A stretch of DNA of 64,000 nt from NCBI GenBank assembly GCA_029261715.1, contig JAJDAT010000049.1:124001-188000 (forward strand). Reading direction: 5' to 3'. This document shows, one piece after another, positions 7,962 to 16,987 of the stretch. The notes under the pieces are model-generated. The model ran no database searches, had not been told where the DNA came from, and worked only from the letters and a program-made list of their open reading frames with translations. Each line of letters opens with the position of its first letter. The first letter of the stretch is position 1. Position numbers and translations under genes: made by a program. Source of the DNA: Nitrospinia bacterium. GTDB lineage: Bacteria; Nitrospinota; Nitrospinia; Nitrospinales; JAJDAT01.

Positions 7962-9086
7962 CTAGGATTCTAATAACTTAAACGCATTCGTTAAATCGTT
8001 TTTGAGATCGTCTGGATTTTCTAACCCAAAGCATAATCGAACCAAATTTTCCCCCAAACCAATTTGCTCTTTTTCTTCGCATGTCATTGAGGCGTGGCTG
8101 CCTGAATAAGGTTGGGCGACCATAGAGGTGACACATGCCATACCAGTTCCTGTATTGAATAATTTAAGGGATTGAATAAATTTCTGATAATGTTTTTCCA
8201 GATTATCTGAAAATTCAAAAAATATTATTCCTCCGTACCCAGTCAATTGTTTTCCGTCCACGTTTGGATAATAAACTTTCGCCACTTGCGATTGTTTTCT
8301 TAAAAAGTCACGCATCTCAATCGTTACCTGTTGTTGTTTTTCTAAACGAAGGTTCAGCGTTTGTAGACTGCGACGTGTTAACCAAGCGCTATGAGGAGCA
8401 AGAATTGCGCCGCCATAAAATCGGATGTCGCGAAATTCTTGGGCTAAATCTTCTCGATTGGTCAAAGTCATTCCGCTCATTACATCGCTATGACCGGAAA
8501 AGTATTTGGTTCCGCTGTGTAAAGAAACGTCAGCTCCATGTTTTAGCGGATGTTGAAATAAAGGCGTTGCCCATGTGTTATCAACGACCACAAGACCTTT
8601 GGGATTTAGTGATTTTAGACGTTCAGATACTTTTTCAATATCGACAGTTTTTAAAAAAGGGTTTGTCGGCGTTTCAAAAAATACCATGCAAGTTTTAGCG
8701 GAAATTTGTTCAAGGTCCTTTTCACAGGAAAAGTCGGCAGTTTTTAATTGGATACCTAGACGTTCGCTTATTCTTTGAAAAAGTCTGTATGAACAACCGT
8801 AAATATAGGGATCGACTACAAGAGTATCGCCTGGTTTGAGAAGTTCTAGGGTCATGCTAATAGCCGACATACCGCAAGCGGAAGCGATGGCGAAGTTTGC
8901 TTCTTCGAGAATGCGGACGGTCTCTTCGAGTTCCGATACGTTAGGGTTGTTTTTTCTAGTGTAAAAAAAAGGAGAGTCTGCTTCAAAAGCGCTGCATTGA
9001 TAGATAGGAGTAACGGCAGGATTTGCGTTTTCAGTTTCTATCCTAGCGTGAAGAGCCTTTGTAACGGGGTTTAAAGGTTTTTCCAT
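7962..9086 (-). CDS. PLP-dependent Cys/Met metabolism family enzyme (cystathionine gamma-synthase / gamma-lyase fold)
   Basis: A 374-residue fold-type I PLP enzyme. Lys194 in HSGTKYFSGHSD should form the internal aldimine. Tyr42 and Arg44 in FYTRKNNPN correspond to the phosphate-binding YxR contributed by the neighbouring subunit, and Asp169 in VVVDNTWATP would pair with the pyridine nitrogen. Family members catalyse beta/gamma elimination or gamma replacement on Cys, Met, cystathionine or O-acyl-homoserine. The length fits the family. It overlaps no neighbour but lies 3 bases after the radical SAM gene and 2 before the carrier gene, so it probably supplies or edits the amino acid used by the cluster. 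A stand-alone methionine-pathway role is the alternative. Confidence 0.85.
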   Translation of the reverse strand: MEKPLNPVTKALHARIETENANPAVTPIYQCSAFEADSPFFYTRKNNPNVSELEETVRILEEANFAIASACGMSAISMTLELLKPGDTLVVDPYIYGCSYRLFQRISERLGIQLKTADFSCEKDLEQISAKTCMVFFETPTNPFLKTVDIEKVSERLKSLNPKGLVVVDNTWATPLFQHPLKHGADVSLHSGTKYFSGHSDVMSGMTLTNREDLAQEFRDIRFYGGAILAPHSAWLTRRSLQTLNLRLEKQQQVTIEMRDFLRKQSQVAKVYYPNVDGKQLTGYGGIIFFEFSDNLEKHYQKFIQSLKLFNTGTGMACVTSMVAQPYSGSHASMTCEEKEQIGLGENLVRLCFGLENPDDLKNDLTNAFKLLES

Positions 9087-9089
9087 TTT

Positions 9090-10547
9090 TTAAGAAAGGG
9101 CTTTGGCTAGTTTACTTTTCATCCGATCTGGAAACTGTTTACCTTCAAATTTTGGAAGCGCTACTCGGTCGTCTTCAGCGATTCCTTCCGCAATTGGAAC
9201 GGTAGGAAAATGAGCGCGGTCAAATACTTCATATAAGTTTGATTCAATTGAAGGAGCCCAGGCAATCTCTAACCCAATTTCAGATGGTTGAGATTTTGTT
9301 AAAATAAATCGATAACTTTCTTGTGCCTCTAAAGTAACCGTTTTCCAGTTAGGTTGACCATTGCTTTGCGGTCGATAAAAAATTGTTGCAGGTGTATCGC
9401 CTGTATTTTTTGCTTGAACATGGACTGAAATAATATCGCCGCGCCAATTGTAAGAAGAGGTTTTCAACCCGTCTGGCGTTAATGTATTAATAGTATCTGG
9501 TTTTGATGGTAGTTTATTGCCTAGATTAAAATGAGAGTTTTCTCCACAAGCGTTACATCGCCCTTCGGAATCTAAGGCTTTAATTTTGGCGTCAAGGCCA
9601 AATCGTTTCACTAAGGGCTCCTGGCAGTTCCCACAAAATGAACTAGCGTCATTTTCGTCTGGAACGTTCCCGAGATAAACGTATTTTAGACCCTCTTTTT
9701 GTGCCACTGCTCGCGCTTTTTGTAATCGGTCAATTGGAGTGCGAATGGTGTTTTGCATTCTATATTCGGGATGGAACCTAACAAGGTGCAATGGAACCTC
9801 TGGACCCAAATCCTTTAAAATCCATTTTGCTATGCGAAGTGCAGATTCTTCATTATCGCTAATGTCGGTAATCATGAGGTTACTAATTTCAAGATGCTTT
9901 CCTGCATCATAAATCTGTTTTGCCGCTTCTAGAACAGGTTGAAGCCAACCTGTTGTTAATTTGCGATAGTAGGTTTCATCCATCGACTTTAAAGACAATG
10001 AGAATATGTCTATATGCGGGAGCAATTCGTGTAAAGCTTCTTTTGTGATGAAACAAGCAGATTTATAAAGGTTGGTTAATCCTGCCTTGCGAGCCAATTT
10101 AGCTGTTTCAATAACAAATTCATGCCAGACAACTGGATCGTTATAGGTCCATGAGAGCGTTCCAATATTATGTCGTAAAGCCATGTCTACAATCCCTTGC
10201 GGAGTCATTTCGTGCACGTCTTTATTTTCGACAAACTTATACTGTGATGTTTTCCAGTTCTGACAATAATGACAATTTAAATTACAACCGATATTGCCCA
10301 AAGAAAGGATGCGAGAGCCAGGAGCGTAGTGAAATATGGCTTCTGTTTCAATAACTTCTTCTGTTATATGTACGCCTTTTCCAAAGGTATAAGTTACTAA
10401 CCGACCGTCTCGATTGCCTCGAACGCCGCAAAAACCAACTTCTCCCTCTTTTATTCTACATTTGCGGGGTGATAAGTGGCATCTTACAGAGCCGTCTTCG
10501 AGTTTTTCTTCTAAATTGGCAAGACGATAATCGTTTTTCCAGTCCAT
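9090..10547 (-). CDS. amrS: AmmeMemoRadiSam-type radical SAM protein with C-terminal extension
   Basis: A 485-residue radical SAM enzyme. The cluster-binding motif is CNLNCHYC with Cys88, Cys92 and Cys95. The N-terminal Cys23, Cys30 and Cys40 and the text around GFCGVRGNRDG are typical of the AmrS group. Cys305, Cys308, Cys331 and Cys334 form two CxxC knuckles, probably a zinc or rubredoxin-like site. After about residue 345 there is an extra region of about 135 residues, beta-rich by eye, that I do not recognise. The usual partners AmrA and AmrB are not in the window. The gene sits between the adenylation gene (93 bases) and the PLP gene (3 bases), so a role in this cluster is plausible but inferred. 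Confidence 0.85.
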   Translation of the reverse strand: MDWKNDYRLANLEEKLEDGSVRCHLSPRKCRIKEGEVGFCGVRGNRDGRLVTYTFGKGVHITEEVIETEAIFHYAPGSRILSLGNIGCNLNCHYCQNWKTSQYKFVENKDVHEMTPQGIVDMALRHNIGTLSWTYNDPVVWHEFVIETAKLARKAGLTNLYKSACFITKEALHELLPHIDIFSLSLKSMDETYYRKLTTGWLQPVLEAAKQIYDAGKHLEISNLMITDISDNEESALRIAKWILKDLGPEVPLHLVRFHPEYRMQNTIRTPIDRLQKARAVAQKEGLKYVYLGNVPDENDASSFCGNCQEPLVKRFGLDAKIKALDSEGRCNACGENSHFNLGNKLPSKPDTINTLTPDGLKTSSYNWRGDIISVHVQAKNTGDTPATIFYRPQSNGQPNWKTVTLEAQESYRFILTKSQPSEIGLEIAWAPSIESNLYEVFDRAHFPTVPIAEGIAEDDRVALPKFEGKQFPDRMKSKLAKALS

Positions 10548-10640
10548 CGAGTTCTTATTTTTTCTAAAAATTTATTGGTTTAAAAAGACGCTTTTATTAG
10601 GCTTTTATTAAAGGATTTAGTGTAACAGTTTTTTTTTGTT

Positions 10641-12902
10641 TTACCGATTCAAAAAGTCTTTTAACCATGTAGGATCCCGTTTTTCAATATTTTTCGAGAG
10701 TTGGATTTTAGTCGGCTCTGGAAGGGCATCGCGATCAATTTTACCATTCGGCGATAATGGAAAATCATCCAATTTCACAAACGTTTGTGGAATCATGAAT
10801 TCTGGAAGTTTTTTTTCGAGAGCTTTTTGCAATTGAACTTCCGAAAGATGAGTTTCATTGGTGGTCGGGATAAAATACGCGGTCAAAATTTTATTTTGTT
10901 TAGAGTCGTTTCTTAAAATCGCTACAGCTCTGGCAATAGTTGGTAGAGCGTTCATTGTGGATTCGATTTCTCCCAGTTCGACGCGAAATCCACGTATTTT
11001 GATTTGATTATCTGCGCGACCCAAAAACTCAATTTCTCCGTTGGGAAGATATCTAGCTAAATCTCCAGTTTTATAAAGTTGAGCTTCAGGGCTATCGCTG
11101 AAGGGGTCATTTATAAACTTTTCTTGAGTTAATTTATGTCGATTGAGGTAGCCGTTGGCGATGCAAACTCCTCCTAAATGCATTTCTCCAGGAATCCCAA
11201 TTGGAACTGGTAGGAGTTCTTTATCAAGAATGAAAACTCGGACGTTATCCAAAGGACGGCCAATGGTGGGACCTAGCTGGCGGAAATTTTTTGACTCATT
11301 TGTTAAGCAGGCGGTTACAGTGACATGGCCTTCGGCGGGGCCATAACCATTGAAAAAATTTTGCCCTTTCGACCAGCGTTCAACATTCTCATTTGTGCAT
11401 CTCTCGCCAACAGCCACGATAGTTTCCAAAGAAGAAAAACCGGGATTGGGGAGTATTGATAACAAAGAAGGAGGTAACATTGCTAAAGTTATTTTTTTTT
11501 CATTAATTATTTTAGGCAATTCTAAAATAGAGAATAAACTTTTTTTGCCGCTGAAAACTAAAGCTCCTCCTGATAGCAAAGCCGTGAAAATCTCCCAAAC
11601 GGCAACGTCAAAACCAAAAGATGAAAATTGTAAGATTTTGCTTTCAGGATGGACTTTGAAAAGTTTATTAGATGAGTTGATTAAATTACAAAGGCCATCG
11701 TGGCGTAATAATATCCCTTTGGGTTGGCCAGTAGAACCTGAAGTGAAAATAACATAAGCTAGATCTTGGGGAACTCCAACGGTGTTAAGGTTCGTTTCAG
11801 GATGTTGGGAGAGTTTTTTGTTGAGTTGGTCCAAGCAAATTGTTGTTTCCGCTTGAAAGGGGAGTTTTTCTAAAAGTTCTTTTTGAGTTAAAAGGATTGG
11901 AGAATTGGTTTCTTTGAAAATATATTCAAGGCGGTCGCTTGGATAACTTGGGTCCATTGGAACAAATGCTCCGCCAGCTTTTAAGATAGCTAAAATACCA
12001 ATGACCATGTCGAAAGATTTTTCAACACAAATGCCCACTAATTTATTAGGACCGATTCCTTTTGCTTTTAAATACCCAGCCAATTGATTTGCCTGGATGT
12101 TTAAATTTTTATAAGTTAGCTCTTTATTTTCCCAACTTGCCGCTATAGCATCTGGTCTTTTTTCTACTATGGACTCGAATATTTGATGAACGCAAAGATT
12201 ATTTGAAAATTCGGATTGAGTTTGATTCCATCGGATTGTCAGTTGGTCAAATTCTCCAGGAGTCAATAGTGGTAATTGCGATATGCTTTTTTCCGGAGTT
12301 TTAATCCCAGCTTTTAAAAGCTCTACAAAATGTAGCGCCATGCGTTCAAGAGCTTTGGAGTCCCATAAATCGACGTTACATTGACCGAACCCTTCAATAT
12401 TTCCGTTTGTTTCAGAAAAATTAAAATTCAAATAGAGATTAGATATGGATTCTAATGATCTAGTTAAATTTGGCGAATTGGCAGTTTGGTTTTCAGTTTT
12501 TTTATTTTCAGAAAAGTTGAAAAAGACTTTGTAATAAGCTGAACTCGTAGTTTCTATTTTTGGTTGTAAACTTTCTAATAAAGTTTCTAATGGATCGCTT
12601 AATTCTGTTTTTGAATCTAAAATATTTGAAGAATTCTGCTGGATAGAATTTTCAAAGGAGATTGAAGAAAACGTGTCGCCTTTTATCCATTTAATAGAGT
12701 CCAAACTTCGGTTTTTTTTATTTTGTGAAATCTGGTTACTTAAAGATCCTATAAAAATTATTTTTTGGTCTGAGTAGCGGTGAAGCAGGATTTGTAACGT
12801 TCCGAGTAATAAATCCGAAATATCTATCCCTCGTGTAGTGCAAAAGCCGAGGCAATCGTTTTGTAACGATTTTGGTAATTTGATAAGTTGGTTTGATATC
12901 AT
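10641..12902 (-). CDS. NRPS protein: partial condensation domain plus complete adenylation domain, no carrier domain
   Basis: A 753-residue protein. Residues 236-730 are a complete adenylation domain: A3 FTSGSTGQPKG (386-396), A4 around FDVAVWEIF (431-439), an A5 variant NGYGPAEGH (518-526), TGDLAR (612-617), A8 GRADNQIKIRGFR (628-640) and A10 Lys721 in NGKIDR. Residues 1-215 resemble only the C-terminal lobe of a condensation domain and its linker to the A domain; no HHxxxDG motif exists, so it should not condense. There is no thiolation domain, so the separate carrier at 7714-7959 is the likely partner. Pocket residues by eye are Asp432, Val433, Trp436, Met475, Val496, Val498, Gly519, Val527, Thr528 and Lys721; I cannot assign a substrate. 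First gene of a five-gene minus-strand cluster. Confidence 0.9.
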   Translation of the reverse strand: MISNQLIKLPKSLQNDCLGFCTTRGIDISDLLLGTLQILLHRYSDQKIIFIGSLSNQISQNKKNRSLDSIKWIKGDTFSSISFENSIQQNSSNILDSKTELSDPLETLLESLQPKIETTSSAYYKVFFNFSENKKTENQTANSPNLTRSLESISNLYLNFNFSETNGNIEGFGQCNVDLWDSKALERMALHFVELLKAGIKTPEKSISQLPLLTPGEFDQLTIRWNQTQSEFSNNLCVHQIFESIVEKRPDAIAASWENKELTYKNLNIQANQLAGYLKAKGIGPNKLVGICVEKSFDMVIGILAILKAGGAFVPMDPSYPSDRLEYIFKETNSPILLTQKELLEKLPFQAETTICLDQLNKKLSQHPETNLNTVGVPQDLAYVIFTSGSTGQPKGILLRHDGLCNLINSSNKLFKVHPESKILQFSSFGFDVAVWEIFTALLSGGALVFSGKKSLFSILELPKIINEKKITLAMLPPSLLSILPNPGFSSLETIVAVGERCTNENVERWSKGQNFFNGYGPAEGHVTVTACLTNESKNFRQLGPTIGRPLDNVRVFILDKELLPVPIGIPGEMHLGGVCIANGYLNRHKLTQEKFINDPFSDSPEAQLYKTGDLARYLPNGEIEFLGRADNQIKIRGFRVELGEIESTMNALPTIARAVAILRNDSKQNKILTAYFIPTTNETHLSEVQLQKALEKKLPEFMIPQTFVKLDDFPLSPNGKIDRDALPEPTKIQLSKNIEKRDPTWLKDFLNR

Positions 12903-13026
12903 TTATTTATATTTGTTTCTCGAAGTGAAAATATTTTATAACCAGAATTGTAACATTCAGTTACTATAAGCCGACGGTCAATTTAATAAAGATCTGCCAT
13001 ATTTTTTCCTTCTTTTTATTCTTTCC

Positions 13027-14997
13027 ATGAAAAAAAACTATAACTTTCTTTTGGGATTCTGGCTTTTATTTCTGGCCGGAGTTGGTTTAAGAATTTATAA
13101 CCTTGATCAAACGTTAGGACCCGGTGATGAAAACCAATATCTTTTGGATTATGGAAATACACCGTTCAAATATATAGCGACTACTTTTTTTTACGGCGGT
13201 CATCATATTTTTCATACGTTGGTTATGCGTTTGATGATTGTGTTGTTTGGAGATGAAAATGCTATTGCTATAAGGTTTCCAGCGTTTATTTGTGGTCTGG
13301 GAACTCTTTTTATAATTTATAAAATAAGCCAAATAATATTTAAATCAAAAATCACTCCTTTTTTATCTCTGGCCATAATAGTCCTTAGTCCTATTCATAT
13401 TTATTATTCAAATATAGCTAGAGGGTATAGTTTTATTATATTTTTTTCCGCGTTAATGATTTTTGCGGTTCTTCGTATTTTTGAATCGGGAAAATTTGGT
13501 GTGTGGGGGTGGGTGCTATCGATTTCGGCTTTTTTGTCGACTTACACTATTGCCACCAATGTTTATTTTGTTTTTGGGTTAGGTTGTTGGGTTGCTCTGG
13601 TTGTATTTGTTCCGAGTTTACTTAAAGAAACAAGTTTTGTTGAAGATGAGCGAAAAAAAATTGTCATAGGATTTTTGACAATTTTTATTGCGGCAGGCTT
13701 AATGACTCTTTCCGCTTATTGGCCAGTTTTGGATCAAATGACAGGCGAAGCGAAAGATTATCACTTACCGAAAACGGCTTACTCAAGTAACTTTCAAACT
13801 GTCTATGGAATAATTGAGAACTTATTCAACATGGTTTTTGTGGGGAAATTAATGTTTTTTTCCCCTTTTGTTATTTGGGGACTTTTTTCTACGGATATAA
13901 AGAAGAATTCTTATCGAATATTAGCGATTTGTATATTAGTTATTCCCTTCTTAGTACCTTTGGCGACGAGTGTTGGAGGCTATGGAAGAAATTTTCTTTT
14001 CGATATCATTATAGTGATTCCTTTTTTGGCGGGAGGTTTGGTCGTATTTGGGATTTGGTTAGGAAAGAATTTAAAGCAATCTCATTGGATTTTTGAAAAA
14101 GGGTTTGTCGCAATATTTCTTTTCGTCGCTATTTGGCAAACCATTTTTGTTTACTTTCCTTCCTCGGGCGGAGGATTCGATTTAAAAAAATTTAGAGAAG
14201 ATATGGGGAGTTTTGTAAACCCATTGGACTTATTTATTATTACCGATCCTCAAAACTATTGGTATTCCCACAATATTTACAAGAAGAATTTGAAACGTTC
14301 AATTTATTTGAACAAGTTATCGGGTATTAAAGTTGCGGCAGGAAATAAAGAGAAGTTAATTAATTTTCAGTTAATAGATGGCTTTAGAAAATTCCCCATT
14401 TTTAAGTTTTTGAGGGACAGAAAAGAAATTGTTTCTAACAAAACGGATAGAGGTTTTTCAATATTTTCATTAAACGAAAGAAAAAAAATTTCATTATTAG
14501 AAAAGGACTTTGAATCTCAAGCAGTTTGGTTAAAGGTAGGAGGAGAAGGAAAGGTTGAAATTGAAAGAAGGACAACGCTTGTTGGTAATTCCTCTCTAAA
14601 AGTTATAAACAATAAACCAAATGAGCCGTTTTTTGTCCAAGCTAATATAAACCGAATAATCCAAGTTGGAAATCCAATGTTTGTCGTTATGTTGTGGGGG
14701 GGGTTGGAATTAGAGAAGTACAATGGAGGGTATAATTTAGCCGCCCCAACTCTTATTTTAGAAAATATCCAGACTAAAGAACATTTAGCTCTTCGAATGG
14801 GTAAAGTAAACGATGGTATAGTAAATTACACAGGTAAAAATTCTGAAAATGATATTCCAATATGGATGCTTTCTTCTTTTATTGGAATTATTTTACAAGG
14901 AGAATTTAACCTGAAGTTGCAAGTTGCGGCTCTAGAAGGTCAGTCGGCAATTTTTGATGGAATAAGTCTTTTTTTATTTGATGTTCCTAGTAGGTAA
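13027..14997 (+). CDS. GT39/ArnT-like polytopic membrane glycosyltransferase
   Basis: A 656-residue protein. Residues about 8-25 form a first membrane helix, followed by LGPGDENQY, the Asp-Glu in the first external loop that is catalytic in polyprenyl-phosphate-dependent GT-C enzymes. About eight more membrane segments extend to about residue 385, including YYSNIARGYSF, a motif shared with the 48393-50426 protein. The last 260 residues are soluble, presumably periplasmic. It probably moves a sugar from a polyprenyl-phosphate donor to an envelope acceptor; the acceptor is unknown. It diverges from the NRPS gene with a 124-base intergenic space. A sensor kinase gene starts 16 bases after its stop. 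Confidence 0.8.
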   Translation: MKKNYNFLLGFWLLFLAGVGLRIYNLDQTLGPGDENQYLLDYGNTPFKYIATTFFYGGHHIFHTLVMRLMIVLFGDENAIAIRFPAFICGLGTLFIIYKISQIIFKSKITPFLSLAIIVLSPIHIYYSNIARGYSFIIFFSALMIFAVLRIFESGKFGVWGWVLSISAFLSTYTIATNVYFVFGLGCWVALVVFVPSLLKETSFVEDERKKIVIGFLTIFIAAGLMTLSAYWPVLDQMTGEAKDYHLPKTAYSSNFQTVYGIIENLFNMVFVGKLMFFSPFVIWGLFSTDIKKNSYRILAICILVIPFLVPLATSVGGYGRNFLFDIIIVIPFLAGGLVVFGIWLGKNLKQSHWIFEKGFVAIFLFVAIWQTIFVYFPSSGGGFDLKKFREDMGSFVNPLDLFIITDPQNYWYSHNIYKKNLKRSIYLNKLSGIKVAAGNKEKLINFQLIDGFRKFPIFKFLRDRKEIVSNKTDRGFSIFSLNERKKISLLEKDFESQAVWLKVGGEGKVEIERRTTLVGNSSLKVINNKPNEPFFVQANINRIIQVGNPMFVVMLWGGLELEKYNGGYNLAAPTLILENIQTKEHLALRMGKVNDGIVNYTGKNSENDIPIWMLSSFIGIILQGEFNLKLQVAALEGQSAIFDGISLFLFDVPSR

Positions 14998-15013
14998 TAG
15001 TGAAAGTATATTG

Positions 15014-16324
15014 ATGAGAAGTGAAAACGAAAACAAAACGTTATTAGCGCAAGAATATAAAGTTCTTCATGAGGTTTCGCGGGCGCTTCAATCTTCCTTG
15101 GATATAAAGGAGATGTTGGAAAATGTTTTATGGAGCATTACGCAATTCGAAGAACTCAAGGTAGAGCAAAAAGCGGGTATATTTCTCGCGGATACAGATA
15201 AAAAAGTTCTTAAGCTTTATACGACTGTTGGCTATTTTTCCGAAGAATTTCTTGAAAAGGAAAAAGAAGTCCCTTTTGGCGATTGTTTGTGCGGTAGAGT
15301 CGCTGTTTCTGGACAATTGCTAATGAGTGAAAGTTGTTTCGCAGACTCGCGTCATGAACGAACTTTTTCGGATATGACAGCGCATGGTCATTATATCGTT
15401 CCACTCAAGAGCCAGCAGGATTTGATAGGTGTAATGTTTCTTTACACAAATACAAACCCATCTTGGTACCGGCATAGTCAGGAAGTATTGATTTCGATTG
15501 GAGGACTAATTGCCAATGCCATAAAGAGAAAGCAGATTGACGAAGAGTTAAATCGCCACAGAAATCATTTAGAAGAGTTAGTCGATTCAAGGACGTCTGA
15601 ATTAACGCAGGCTAATACAAGGTTAAAAATTGAAATTGACCACCATAAAGAAACCCAAGTCGATTTAATAAGCTCCAGAGAACAACTTAGAAAATTGAGT
15701 AACCAAATTCAGGCTGTCCGCGAGGAAGAAAAAACTAGAATTTCTAGGGAAGTTCATGATCGTCTTGGTCAGGCGTTGACGGCTTTAAAGATGGATACTT
15801 CTCACATTGAAAAGAAACTTCCGTCGGAGCAAGCCGATTTAAAAGAACGCCTTCAGTCAATGACTGTGACAATAGACGACACAATCAAGTCGGTGCAACA
15901 AATCGCAATGGAACTCAGACCTCCAGTTTTAGACGCATTTGGTCTGTGTGAAGCGATTGAGTGGGAGGCTGGCGAATGTAAAAAAAGATATGGAATTAAT
16001 TTTGATCTCAATTGTTTGCAGGATCATGTTAATTTAGAAACAAATTTAAAAACTGCTTTTTTTCGCATTTTTCAGGAAATTCTTACAAATATTGTTCGTC
16101 ATTCTAAAGCCACGAATGTTCGAGTTAGTTTCAATTTAATTGAAGATACGCTGATTTTTGAAGTCGAGGATAATGGTATTGGTATTAAAGAAGAAAATAT
16201 AAACAGCTCTAACTCCATTGGACTTATCGGTATTCAGGAGAGAGCTCATTCCTTTAAAGGAAAAGTAGAATTTGATGGGTTTCCGGGAAAAGGAACTAAG
16301 ATAACGGTTAAAATTCCTATTTAA
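15014..16324 (+). CDS. GAF-domain histidine kinase of the NarX/HisKA_3 class
   Basis: A soluble sensor kinase of 436 residues from the chosen ATG. A GAF domain covers about 10-170; it carries paired cysteines in GDCLCGRVA and another in SESCFADSRHERT, with HGHYIVPL following. Such cysteines could bind a cofactor or sense redox (inference). A coiled coil links to HisKA_3, with the phospho-acceptor His248 in SREVHDRLGQAL, and to an HATPase domain with VEDNGIGI and GLIGIQERA. A longer frame from a TTG at 14978 would overlap the glycosyltransferase gene and lacks a ribosome site, so ATG 15014 is preferred. The response regulator starts 3 bases after the stop, making a clear cognate pair. Confidence 0.9.
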   Translation: MRSENENKTLLAQEYKVLHEVSRALQSSLDIKEMLENVLWSITQFEELKVEQKAGIFLADTDKKVLKLYTTVGYFSEEFLEKEKEVPFGDCLCGRVAVSGQLLMSESCFADSRHERTFSDMTAHGHYIVPLKSQQDLIGVMFLYTNTNPSWYRHSQEVLISIGGLIANAIKRKQIDEELNRHRNHLEELVDSRTSELTQANTRLKIEIDHHKETQVDLISSREQLRKLSNQIQAVREEEKTRISREVHDRLGQALTALKMDTSHIEKKLPSEQADLKERLQSMTVTIDDTIKSVQQIAMELRPPVLDAFGLCEAIEWEAGECKKRYGINFDLNCLQDHVNLETNLKTAFFRIFQEILTNIVRHSKATNVRVSFNLIEDTLIFEVEDNGIGIKEENINSSNSIGLIGIQERAHSFKGKVEFDGFPGKGTKITVKIPI

Positions 16325-16327
16325 ATA

Positions 16328-16981
16328 ATGAAATCTTCAAAGACAAGCTCTGTAAAAGTTTTGATTGCGGATGACCATGAGATTATTCGTCAAGGTCTCA
16401 AGACAATTATTGCCGAGACACCTGATTTGTGCGTTGTTGGCGAGGCTGAAAATGGTAACGAAGTTTTGGAGAAAGTTAAAAATATCGATGTTGACGTAGT
16501 GGTACTCGACTATGATATGCCTGGTAAAAATGGGTTGGATACTTTAATTGAGCTAAAATCGATATTTCCTAAAATACCGGTCTTGATCTTAAGTATTTTT
16601 CCTGAAGACCATTACGGAACCCGTTTCTTAAAAGCCGGAGCTGCAGGATATCTAGGTAAAGCAAGCGCATCAGATCAATTAGTTGAAGCTGTCAGAAAAG
16701 TTTCGAGAGGCGGGAAATTTGTATCGCCTGAACTAACCGATAAATTAGTCGCAAATCTCAATAAAGATTCTGAAAAACTGCCTCACGAAACGCTGACGGA
16801 CAGAGAGTTTCAGGTTTTTTGTATGCTTGCGGCTGGGAAAAAATTAAAAGAAATTGCGGAAACTCTTTGTTTGAGCGTCAATACCGTTAGCACTTATAGA
16901 TCGCGTATTTTAGTGAAAATGGACGCTGAAAATAATGCCGATATCATCCATTATGCAATTAAAAATGGATTGGTAAATTAA
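16328..16981 (+). CDS. NarL/FixJ-family response regulator
   Basis: 217 residues. The receiver domain (about 9-125) has the acidic pair Asp15-Asp16 in IADDHE and phospho-acceptor Asp61 in VVVLDYDMPG. The C-terminal LuxR-type helix-turn-helix (about 150-212) reads LTDREFQVFCMLAAGKKLKE and LSVNTVSTYRSRIL. It is the cognate regulator of the adjacent HisKA_3 kinase, 3 bases upstream. It converges with the sigma54-type gene, with only 6 bases between stops. Its targets are unknown; the upstream membrane glycosyltransferase shares the operon and may be one. Confidence 0.93.
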   Translation: MKSSKTSSVKVLIADDHEIIRQGLKTIIAETPDLCVVGEAENGNEVLEKVKNIDVDVVVLDYDMPGKNGLDTLIELKSIFPKIPVLILSIFPEDHYGTRFLKAGAAGYLGKASASDQLVEAVRKVSRGGKFVSPELTDKLVANLNKDSEKLPHETLTDREFQVFCMLAAGKKLKEIAETLCLSVNTVSTYRSRILVKMDAENNADIIHYAIKNGLVN

Positions 16982-16987
16982 TGGTTT

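Noticed and set aside
8264-8698. 144-codon plus-strand ORF antisense to the PLP-enzyme gene
   Set aside because: Lies wholly within a gene with intact catalytic motifs on the other strand; a codon-structure shadow.
11350-11757. 135-codon plus-strand ORF antisense to the adenylation gene
   Set aside because: The opposite strand encodes conserved A-domain motifs over the same bases.
14978-15013. TTG-initiated extension of the GAF kinase
   Set aside because: It overlaps the end of the glycosyltransferase gene and has no ribosome site; ATG 15014 gives a complete protein.
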